From Synergistaceae bacterium (GTDB lineage Bacteria > Synergistota > Synergistia > Synergistales > Aminobacteriaceae): a stretch of 21,277 nucleotides of DNA. The stretch's first letter is position 1; the number at the start of each line of letters is the position of its first letter. The stretch is from contig JAFVEW010000240.1 of the NCBI GenBank assembly GCA_017475805.1, forward strand, positions 1-21,277, written 5' to 3'. The position numbers were made by a program, and so were the translations under genes. This document shows positions 7,465-12,352 of this stretch, one piece after another. Below the pieces are notes generated by a model. It saw only the letters and a list, made by a program, of their open reading frames with translations, searched no databases and was not told the DNA's origin.

Positions 7465-8250
7465 CTAATTCCGCAAGTGTGTTTTGAACCACTCGACAGC
7501 AGGCTCAAAATATACCCACTGCAAGACTTCTTTATCACTGTAGCGGGATTTAGAACGTATCCAAGTCCCGTATTTGTTACTATGGCCTTCGGGAGCTTTG
7601 ATGGCGTTTTTGTTCGCAAGGCTTCCGATTGTATTTTTGTTTACTCCGAACATTTCGCCGATCTCAGTTGCAGAATACCATTTTTCAGCCGCCGCCGGCA
7701 TTAACTGCTTCATGTCTTGGCCGCTTGTGAGTTCAGCATACGTTGCCATGAAAACGGCCTTGCTCTCCGGCGTCATGACGTCCTTGAACGCTTCCATGCC
7801 TTTCAAAATTAACTGCGCCCGGCGGTTATCAGCGTTTTTCTCCATGACTTTAACCCTGCGCTCCTGAAGTTCGACAGTTTTATTTTTTGCACCGTAGCTT
7901 CCGGTCTTGCGAATTTCGTCCGCAATATCATAAAGAAAATCCATGACGGCATCGGCCTTAGGCTGGTTTGAATAGCGGCAAATTTCGAGTAAGCCTTTGA
8001 AACTGTAAACCGTTGTCGCCTGCGTACCTCCGTTAGGGGTGGACAATTTGACTACCCCTGAAAATTTATCGAGACGTCCTTGATTTCGCTGATGAATTTT
8101 CGCTATTGAGTCACGAGGATTACTATATTCTAAAAGCTGTCCGATCTGTTCACGAGTACCCCAAAAGTCTTTAACGTTGCTGCCGTCCTGGTAGCATCGA
8201 AATTCGACGCCGTTAAATTCACGTGTTGTTGCAAGTTCAAAATTTTTCAT
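7465..8250 (-). CDS. Phage antirepressor, BRO-N domain with C-terminal DNA-binding domain
   Basis: The 261-aa protein has a BRO-N-like domain at about residues 8-115: 'FNGVEFRCYQDGSNVKDFWG', 'TREQIGQLLEYSNPRDSIAK', 'TVYSFKGLLEICRYSNQP' and 'AVMDFLYDIADEIRKTGSYG'. A charged helical linker (about 120-150) follows, then a C-terminal domain with a helix-turn-helix-like 'YSATEIGEMFGVNKNTIGSLANKN' and 'YSDKEVLQWVYFEPAVEWF'. BRO-type proteins are prophage antirepressors or regulators that bind DNA or the lysogenic repressor. It is preceded by a 90-aa gene with a 21-base gap and ends at a terminator. AAGGA lies about 10 bases upstream of the ATG. An antirepressor amid tail genes is unusual and marks this as inserted cargo or a moron. 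Confidence 0.85.
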   Translation of the reverse strand: MKNFELATTREFNGVEFRCYQDGSNVKDFWGTREQIGQLLEYSNPRDSIAKIHQRNQGRLDKFSGVVKLSTPNGGTQATTVYSFKGLLEICRYSNQPKADAVMDFLYDIADEIRKTGSYGAKNKTVELQERRVKVMEKNADNRRAQLILKGMEAFKDVMTPESKAVFMATYAELTSGQDMKQLMPAAAEKWYSATEIGEMFGVNKNTIGSLANKNAIKAPEGHSNKYGTWIRSKSRYSDKEVLQWVYFEPAVEWFKTHLRN

Positions 8251-8271
8251 GTTTTTATCGTCCTTTCTTCA

Positions 8272-8544
8272 TTAATTCTGAGCAAAAATTAAAGCGTCGC
8301 ACAAGCCTAACGAATACGAACATTCAGCTATTATCTGAACGTAGTCCTCGTATTTGTCCCTGAACTCGAGAAGAACACTTGAAGTTCTTTCATTCATAGC
8401 CGGAGTCAAAAGTTCTAAAAGCCTATTTAATTCCGCCTTAAATTTTTGCCCGCTGTCGGACGAAGAAAACATATCGATTGCCTTTAATGCTTTACTCTCG
8501 ACCAGTTGATCAAGACGTTCGCTGAGAATTTTCTCAACTTTCAT
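8272..8544 (-). CDS. Hypothetical helical protein co-transcribed with the antirepressor
   Basis: A 90-aa, mainly alpha-helical protein: 'KILSERLDQLVESKALKAID', then 'FKAELNRLLELLTPAMNERT' and a C-terminal 'YVQIIAECSYSLGLCDALIF'. The pattern of two amphipathic helices plus a final 'Y.LGL..AL.F' helix is like small phage proteins of the DUF6809 kind, but the match is not certain. GGAGG lies 8 bases before the ATG, and only 21 bases separate its stop from the antirepressor start, so the two form an operon. It could be a partner or modulator of the antirepressor (inference). No promoter for this pair could be picked out with confidence in 8545-8660 on the minus strand. Confidence 0.7.
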   Translation of the reverse strand: MKVEKILSERLDQLVESKALKAIDMFSSSDSGQKFKAELNRLLELLTPAMNERTSSVLLEFRDKYEDYVQIIAECSYSLGLCDALIFAQN

Positions 8545-8567
8545 TTCTAAAACCTCCTTCTAAAACT

Positions 8568-8596
8568 TTCAAAAGGAAGTCCCTATGTGCTATAAT
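8568..8596 (+). promoter_or_regulatory. Candidate promoter pointing into the gap next to the antirepressor operon
   Basis: TATAAT at 8591-8596 is preceded by TGTGC, giving an extended -10, and a weak -35 (TTCAAA, 8568-8573) lies 17 bases upstream. No coding frame of note follows on the plus strand. The next feature is a hairpin terminator at 8630-8680, so the likely product is a short RNA. Confidence 0.5.
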
Positions 8597-8602
8597 GTTT
8601 TT

Positions 8603-8680
8603 ATGTCACAAAAGGACTTTCTTTTACGGCCCGAATAGCTGAACATTTCCTAGGTGCACAGTTATTCGGGTTTTACTTTC
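8603..8680 (+). ncRNA. Candidate small RNA of about 75 nt, antisense to the end of the broken repressor gene
   Basis: The boundaries are inferred: a start about 7 bases after the extended -10 TATAAT (8591-8596) and an end at the T-stretch after the 12-bp hairpin (8630-8670). The RNA would have a short unstructured leader followed by a strong stem-loop. It overlaps the 3' end of the ribbon-helix-helix pseudogene (stop at 8662) on the opposite strand, and its promoter lies just upstream of, and divergent from, the 90-aa/antirepressor operon. It could be an antisense regulator, or merely the leader and terminator remnant of a lost gene. No known RNA family is recognised. Confidence 0.4.
8630..8680 (+). 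terminator. Hairpin terminator in the antirepressor-PAAR gap
   Basis: CCCGAATAGCTG pairs with CAGTTATTCGGG (11 Watson-Crick pairs plus one G-U) around a 17-base loop and is followed by TTTTACTTTCT. The T-stretch is on the plus-strand side only, so it should terminate plus-strand transcripts. On the minus strand the same stem spans the end of the broken repressor frame. Confidence 0.65.
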
Positions 8681-8816
8681 TCTAATATTTCTTTCGCGTA
8701 TTGCCTCATTAATTTTTCGAGAACAAAATTCATATTTCTGCCTTCTACAGCGCAAGCCACCTTAAAATCTTTCGCTACTTTTCTTCAACTGTCGTAGCAA
8801 AAGTTTTTCGAGCCAT
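8662..8816 (-). pseudogene. Ribbon-helix-helix (Arc/CopG-like) repressor gene broken by a 1-base frameshift
   Basis: From ATG 8816, with an excellent GGAGGTG site 5 bases upstream, the frame reads MARKTFATTVEEK and then TAG. One frame over, immediately after the GAAAAG run (8778-8783), the sequence continues as VAKDFKVACAVEGRNMNFVL followed by EKLMRQYAKEILEKVKPE and TAA at 8664-8662. Joining the two by adding one A in the A-run gives a 51-aa protein: a short basic strand, a helix, an 'EGRNMNFVLEKLM' second helix and a charged tail, as in small ribbon-helix-helix repressors or antitoxins. The gene has a near-consensus promoter and an operator-like palindrome. A lost base (mutation or sequencing error) is the simplest explanation; recoding at the A-run is a less likely one. 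Confidence 0.78.
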
Positions 8817-8818
8817 AA

Positions 8819-8840
8819 CACCACCTCCATTTACGTGGTG
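8819..8840. promoter_or_regulatory. Inverted repeat over the repressor ribosome site (possible operator or RNA hairpin)
   Basis: CACCAC (8819-8824) and GTGGTG (8835-8840) form a perfect 6-bp inverted repeat with a 10-base spacer. It lies between the -10 and the start codon and spans the GGAGGTG ribosome site. It could be the self-binding site of the repressor, or a stem that hides the ribosome site. Confidence 0.5.
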
Positions 8841-8841
8841 C

Positions 8842-8870
8842 ATGATATTCTATTTTTAGCTTTTTGTCAA
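8842..8870 (-). promoter_or_regulatory. Promoter of the ribbon-helix-helix pseudogene
   Basis: On the minus strand a perfect TTGACA (8870-8865) is followed, after a 17-base spacer, by TATCAT (8847-8842), one mismatch from the consensus -10. It lies 26 bases before the ATG at 8816, and the next gene upstream (PAAR) ends at 8929. This is the best sigma-70-type promoter on the minus strand of the window. Confidence 0.75.
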
Positions 8871-8928
8871 GAAAGTTTATTTATCTTTTTTAATTAATTT
8901 TCATTTTATCTTGTTATTTCTTAATTTT

Positions 8929-9228
8929 CTATCCAGCAAAAACATTTCCTGACCCAGTCGCAACGAAACTCCCGCAAGCTACAGGATCGCCAACACGTCC
9001 GGCCTGTTTGCCGTTAATAAAGACTGTAGAACTTCCCGAAGCTAAAACGCTTGAATGACAGCCGTGAATTACGTTAGGATGAGTGCAGCAGTGAACACTC
9101 CAAGCATCGCCTTGCCTGTGCCAAGCTATGCCGTTTACAAAAACGTTAGGGCTTGCTTCGATGTTAGAACGCGGCGGCCAGCATTCGTGGCCTGTACAGA
9201 TGTCGCCTAACCTTGCTGCAGCGAGCAT
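8929..9228 (-). CDS. PAAR-domain spike tip protein
   Basis: The 99-aa protein is a PAAR-repeat protein that forms the sharp, metal-bound cone on the tail spike. It opens 'MLAAARLGDICTGHECWPPR', has 'GSSTVFINGKQAGRVGDPVA' and ends with 'ATGSGNVFAG'. The spaced 'N.FVNG' and 'VFINGK..GRVGD' repeats are typical. Histidines and cysteines cluster near residues 37-58 and are candidate metal ligands. It fits with gene V, whose spike lacks a metal-binding tip of its own. GGATG about 8 bases before the ATG serves as ribosome site. It overlaps the 59-aa membrane peptide gene by 22 bases, and downstream is the repressor/antirepressor block. Confidence 0.92.
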   Translation of the reverse strand: MLAAARLGDICTGHECWPPRSNIEASPNVFVNGIAWHRQGDAWSVHCCTHPNVIHGCHSSVLASGSSTVFINGKQAGRVGDPVACGSFVATGSGNVFAG

Positions 9229-9386
9229 TTTAATTCATCCTTAAGCCAGCGTCGGATATAACTTTCCCAGTTCCAGATACGCTGCATAGTTTCTAAATAT
9301 TTATCTCTTGTTAATTTGTAGATAAAAAAGTTTGCCGCCGTCATGACGGTCATAAATGCCATTAAAAAAAATTCATTGATGTTCAT
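9207..9386 (-). CDS. Small predicted membrane peptide (59 aa) overlapping the PAAR gene
   Basis: A 59-codon frame reads MNINEFFLMAFMTVMTAANF then FIYKLTRDKYLETMQRIWNW and a basic C-terminus. It has an exact GGAG ribosome site 8 bases before ATG 9386 and runs 22 bases into the PAAR gene. Residues 5-24 form a hydrophobic helix long enough to cross a membrane, followed by a basic, amphipathic part rich in Trp and Arg. The gene was not expected from any family I can name. Small membrane proteins next to tail spike genes could be holin- or spanin-like or act in assembly, but that is inference. The strong ribosome site and translational coupling support that it is real. Confidence 0.65.
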   Translation of the reverse strand: MNINEFFLMAFMTVMTAANFFIYKLTRDKYLETMQRIWNWESYIRRWLKDELKCSLQQG

Positions 9387-9417
9387 TTTAATTGCTCCTA
9401 TCTATTTTTATAAAATA

Positions 9418-9446
9418 TTGACGAATTAAATAACATGTGTTATAAT
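9418..9446 (+). promoter_or_regulatory. Promoter of the hicA-hicB-hicB cassette
   Basis: TTGACG (9418-9423) and TATAAT (9441-9446) are separated by exactly 17 bases, and TG precedes the -10 (TGTTATAAT). This is nearly consensus and faces plus-strand hicA, whose ATG lies 31 bases downstream. Confidence 0.82.
9430..9443. promoter_or_regulatory. Palindromic operator candidate for HicB
   Basis: ATAACA-tg-TGTTAT is a perfect 6-bp inverted repeat overlapping the upstream half of the -10. HicB-type antitoxins with a DNA-binding C-terminus repress their own promoter, and this site would block RNA polymerase binding. The link to HicB is inferred. Confidence 0.5.
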
Positions 9447-9477
9447 ATTCTCATCTTAAAGAAACGGGGTGATGAAA

Positions 9478-9711
9478 ATGTCTAAGGAAGACAAAGAATT
9501 ACAGAAACTGCTAAATAAAAAAACGCTTACAAGCAAAGAAGCAGTTCGGCTCTTAGAGTTAATCAAACTCAATGGCAATAAAAAGACCGGCAGCAGTCAT
9601 CAACACTTCAAAGGCAAAAACATCAAAGGCAAAATAACTGTTCCGGCGCATTCTAAAGAGCTAAAGGTTAAAACCAAAAACTCAATCTTGAAACAAGCGG
9701 GGCTGAAATAG
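9478..9711 (+). CDS. hicA: HicA-family mRNA interferase toxin
   Basis: The 77-aa protein carries the HicA core in its C-terminal half: 'GSSHQHFKGKNIKGKITVPA' with the catalytic-type histidine in the GS.H.HF motif (around residue 43), then 'HSKELKVKTKNSILKQAGLK', the hallmark 'P.H..EL...T...IL.QAG'. HicA is a double-stranded-RNA-binding-fold endoribonuclease that cleaves mRNA. The N-terminal 35 residues are helical and charged, as in many HicA proteins. The ATG at 9478 is chosen because GGGGTG lies 6 bases upstream; GTG 9469 and ATG 9472 are less well placed. The stop lies inside a GGGGCT/AGCCCC hairpin, and two HicB-like genes follow, so this is a toxin-first cassette. Confidence 0.88.
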   Translation: MSKEDKELQKLLNKKTLTSKEAVRLLELIKLNGNKKTGSSHQHFKGKNIKGKITVPAHSKELKVKTKNSILKQAGLK

Positions 9712-9715
9712 CCCC
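9699..9715 (+). promoter_or_regulatory. Hairpin at the hicA stop codon
   Basis: GGGGCT-GAAAT-AGCCCC makes a 6-bp perfect stem with a 5-base loop at the end of hicA. No T-stretch follows, so it is not a typical terminator. It could protect the upstream message or reduce read-through into hicB. Function is inferred. Confidence 0.5.
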
Positions 9716-9755
9716 AACCTTTAGCAAGTTTATCACAAGTAAAGGAGTTTTCAAA

Positions 9756-10184
9756 ATGCAAGATAATTACACATTTCCGGCGATTTTTGATTATGCTAAT
9801 GACGGAATTAGTATTTTCTTCCCTGATTTAGCTAATTGCTTTTCATGTGCTGATAACAATTCCGAAGCTGTTTTTATGGCGACTGACGCATTAAGCCTCC
9901 GCCTAATTTCGTACGAAGAGGATGGCTCGCCAATTCCAGAGCCTTCAGACGTTTTCGAGATTAAAAAGCGTTTAGAACCTAATCAAATTTTAACGTTAAT
10001 ATGTGTATATATGCCACATGCGCGTAAAAGATTTAATGATTATGGTTGTAAAAGGCACCAGCTTTTTACCAATAGCAAAAAAACAGAAAAGGTTATTATT
10101 CCTAATCTCGGCGGTAAAATGCTTCCTGAAAAACTATCAGGTAAAATTATTCAATTTGTTAAAACTTACCATGAAGGAGATTAG
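9756..10184 (+). CDS. hicB: HicB-like antitoxin with an aberrant C-terminus
   Basis: The 142-aa protein has the N-terminal HicB partial-RNase-H-like fold: 'YTFPAIFDYANDGISIFFPD', 'LANCFSCADNNSEAVFMATD' and 'ISYEEDGSPIPEPSD' match the toxin-binding domain well. After residue about 105 it departs from the usual pattern. Where a HicB has 'VTLP.WL' followed by a DNA-binding domain ending in 'SQ.LQ.AL', this protein reads KTEKVIIPNLGGKMLPEKLS and then a different helix. It therefore may not bind DNA. I found no compensating frame that restores the domain. AAAGGAG lies 8 bases upstream of the ATG. It follows hicA and precedes a second, complete hicB by six bases, and may only neutralise the toxin. 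Confidence 0.8.
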   Translation: MQDNYTFPAIFDYANDGISIFFPDLANCFSCADNNSEAVFMATDALSLRLISYEEDGSPIPEPSDVFEIKKRLEPNQILTLICVYMPHARKRFNDYGCKRHQLFTNSKKTEKVIIPNLGGKMLPEKLSGKIIQFVKTYHEGD

Positions 10185-10190
10185 TAACAA

Positions 10191-10628
10191 ATGAAAGATA
10201 AATATGTTTTCCCCGCTATCTTTGACTATTCCGACCCTGTTGCTATCATCATATCATTTCCAGATTTACCCGGTTGTTATTCTGAGGGCGACGATAACGA
10301 ACACGCTCTTTCTATGGCACGCGACGCATTAGGCGGAAGATTATACATTCTTGAATGCAATAATGAGCCTATCCCCGAGCCTTCGGATATTCTTAGCATT
10401 GAACATAATAAAAATCAAGCTGTGGTACTTATTGACGTTTTTATGCCACGTATCCGCGATTTAGTAAACAACAAAGCAGTTAATAAAACCGTTACTTTGC
10501 CTCAATGGCTTATTTCAGCAGGACGCGAAGAAGATATAAACTTCTCGCAAACTTTACAAGATGCCCTAATGGAAAAATTAGGTATTAAACGCGAAATTAA
10601 ACGGCGTCATTATAAAAAATCCGCTTAA
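10191..10628 (+). CDS. hicB: HicB antitoxin with C-terminal DNA-binding domain
   Basis: The 145-aa protein is a second HicB in the cassette. Residues 1-70 give the HicB fold: 'YVFPAIFDYSDPVAIIISFP', 'DLPGCYSEGDDNEHALSMAR', 'NEPIPEPSD'. Residues 98-130 give a complete C-terminal DNA-binding domain: 'VNKTVTLPQWLISAGREEDI', then NFSQTLQDALMEKLGI. The basic last ten residues may add DNA contact. It is the likely repressor of the hicA promoter. Its N-terminal half is similar to the preceding HicB (both have 'FPAIFDY' and 'PIPEPSD'), which suggests duplication. The final TAA overlaps the stop of the convergent phage spike gene V (TTAA shared at 10625-10628), with no terminator between them. Confidence 0.85.
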   Translation: MKDKYVFPAIFDYSDPVAIIISFPDLPGCYSEGDDNEHALSMARDALGGRLYILECNNEPIPEPSDILSIEHNKNQAVVLIDVFMPRIRDLVNNKAVNKTVTLPQWLISAGREEDINFSQTLQDALMEKLGIKREIKRRHYKKSA

Positions 10629-11050
10629 TTTAAGTCTATCCGCGCCGCTGAGATTTTCATATTTCCGTCGGCGTGGATTGTGATATTTCCTACACAATTA
10701 ATTTTTAATTCATGATTTTTGCGGTCATATAAAATCTCTGTGCCGTCATCAAATTTTACTTTTCTTGTATCTTTGTCGCTTTCAGGAGGCTTGTTAGTAT
10801 CGTCGTAAACTGCGCCGATAACTACTCCGGCCTCTATTCCATTGCCTAACATCACGCAAAAAACATGTTCGTTAATATCTAAATGAAATTCGTCGTGATT
10901 TTTTAATGAATTTGGTATTACAACAGGCAGCCAACCTGACGGTAAATTATCTTTATCAGGGAAGATAACCCGCGCCATGTGCTTTTTTGCGTCATAATCT
11001 GAAACATAGCCGAAGCGTGCAATAGATCCGGCCTCTAAATTATTACTCAT
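10625..11050 (-). CDS. V: Baseplate assembly protein V (tail spike)
   Basis: The 141-aa product, from ATG 11050, has an N-terminal OB-fold: 'AGSIARFGYVSDYDAKKHMA', 'RVIFPDKDNLPSGWLPVVIP' and 'LDINEHVFCVMLGNGIEAGVVIGAVYDD'. It ends in the strand-repeat beta-helix 'IEILYDRKNHELKINC'-like region finishing 'ITIHADGNMKISAARIDLN'. P2 GpV forms the trimeric spike at the tail end. No HxH iron-binding tip motif is present, which fits a separate PAAR tip in this phage. An earlier GTG at 11092 would add 14 residues inside gene D and has no better ribosome site. The start overlaps gene D by 8 bases. The gene converges with hicB. Confidence 0.88.
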   Translation of the reverse strand: MSNNLEAGSIARFGYVSDYDAKKHMARVIFPDKDNLPSGWLPVVIPNSLKNHDEFHLDINEHVFCVMLGNGIEAGVVIGAVYDDTNKPPESDKDTRKVKFDDGTEILYDRKNHELKINCVGNITIHADGNMKISAARIDLN

Positions 11051-12155
11051 TTTTAGTATAAACTTTTTTAACTTCGTCGTGAAAAACTTCACGATTACTT
11101 GAAACTTTCTTTTTATTTCTCATTTTCTTTTTTGCCTCTTCGCCCATGCTTAAATCTAATTTAGTTGTGTATGAACTGCTTATTGTATGAACTGCTTTAT
11201 CTATCACATATTTTCCGTCGAACATTCCAAAGCCTGAAATCGTGATATTAGAGCCGCCTACGAAACGCAAATCACCCATGAGATTAATATTACCAGTGAT
11301 TTCTTTTTTGTTGGCATTTTTTAATTTCTCGCCTGCAATTTTTTTAGCGTCGGAAATGCTGTCGGCTCTTTGATTAATTTCAAGTGTTCGTCCTGTTCCT
11401 TCGATGTCATCTTCGCTTTCTTCGAGAATATCAATATTTTCGTTTTTTACATGATTGTGATATTGCAGTCTTGCGGCTTTGTAAGTTCCTGCAGATTTTG
11501 ACTTAAAACTCCAGCTTAAGAGCTTTTTATCATCGAATTTTAACTCATAAATTGCATCTTTATTTTCGTATTCTTCACCGTTGTATAAAACAAGCTGTGT
11601 ATCCGTTACTTTCGTCTTAATTCCATAGTCGCGGCCTAATTCCGCGATAAAATCTAAGTCCGATTTTTCAGCTTGATCACGGCGTTCAAAATAAGGGTCT
11701 TCGCTGCAATCCCAAAATAATTTCAGGCCGTTCTTATTTGCGAAATCTTCGGCTATAGCTGAAAGTCTGACGTCTTCCCAAGCCTGAGTGTGTTTTTCCT
11801 GCCTCATCGGCTTTGATATTAGCGTCGAAACTGCTTTGATATTTACAACATTAGGCGGGCCGCTTGCGGTTATTTCATCAACTTCAAAAAGCCCGCAAGG
11901 AAGCGAATTTTTCTCGCCTGAAACGTCCCAATCATGCAGCAAAATACTCGCTTGAATTTTATCGCCTTTAGCGGGTATCCAGTCATTAATCCATAATCTT
12001 TCTTTATTTTCGAGAGTTAAAGCTATGTCGTCGGCTTTGTCGCTTGCGTTGTCTGTATAAGTAAATGAAATAAGATACGGAGCTAAGTCGCGTGTAATAT
12101 CTTTGCCTTCATATACTATTACAACTTCGGCGCATCGTGCAGTTACTTTTTCCAT
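11043..12155 (-). CDS. D: Late control/baseplate hub protein D
   Basis: The 370-aa protein is of the P2 GpD type, the trimeric hub that links tail tube and spike (T4 gp27-like). Family signs are 'TRDLAPYLISFTYTDNASDK' near residue 25, 'DDIALTLENKERLWINDWIP', 'SKPMRQEKHTQAWEDVRLSA' near 125, 'SDLDFIAELGRDYGIKTKVT' near 165, and the C-terminal 'IAGEKLKNANKKEITGNINL' and 'GKYVIDKAVHTI' segments. In P2 the D product binds DNA and gives immunity-linked 'late control' its name, but its main role is structural. It overlaps gene X by about 13 bases and gene V by 8, so X, D and V are coupled. Length is normal for the family. Confidence 0.9.
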   Translation of the reverse strand: MEKVTARCAEVVIVYEGKDITRDLAPYLISFTYTDNASDKADDIALTLENKERLWINDWIPAKGDKIQASILLHDWDVSGEKNSLPCGLFEVDEITASGPPNVVNIKAVSTLISKPMRQEKHTQAWEDVRLSAIAEDFANKNGLKLFWDCSEDPYFERRDQAEKSDLDFIAELGRDYGIKTKVTDTQLVLYNGEEYENKDAIYELKFDDKKLLSWSFKSKSAGTYKAARLQYHNHVKNENIDILEESEDDIEGTGRTLEINQRADSISDAKKIAGEKLKNANKKEITGNINLMGDLRFVGGSNITISGFGMFDGKYVIDKAVHTISSSYTTKLDLSMGEEAKKKMRNKKKVSSNREVFHDEVKKVYTKNE

Positions 12156-12352
12156 GGCGGCAAATTCAAGACAACGGGCGAATTTATTTCAGGAATGTTT
12201 AACGAAATTCCCGCGCTGAAAATTACGGTATTAATATATTCGCTATTTGCGTCGATTAAAGCGTCCATGAGCTTTTCCGCGCCGACTTTCCGATAAACTC
12301 GAAACGCTATTAAATCCCAAGTATCGCCGCTTGTAGTTTTATAAATTCTCAT
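12143..12352 (-). CDS. X: Tail protein X (LysM-like hub-associated protein)
   Basis: The 69-aa protein begins MRIYKTTSGDTWDLIAFRVY, the P2 GpX pattern 'Y.T..GDTWD.IA...YG', followed by 'EKLMDALIDANSEYINTVIF' and 'GISLNIPEI', the short LysM-like fold that ends with 'L.IP'. GpX connects the hub/spike assembly to the tail tube end. The ATG at 12352 overlaps the TGA of the tape measure (ATGA), so I prefer it to an upstream start at 12373, which would add seven residues inside the tape measure. Confidence 0.88.
   Translation of the reverse strand: MRIYKTTSGDTWDLIAFRVYRKVGAEKLMDALIDANSEYINTVIFSAGISLNIPEINSPVVLNLPPWKK

Noticed and set aside
7393..7867. Plus-strand frames opposite the antirepressor
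   Set aside because: Antisense to a clear BRO-type protein, and the first one starts inside the PIN gene and crosses the terminator.
10003..10194. Alternative plus-strand frame in the first hicB, tested as a frameshifted DNA-binding domain
   Set aside because: It gives no 'LP.WL' or 'SQ.LQ.AL' pattern, so the unusual HicB end is not explained by a simple frameshift.
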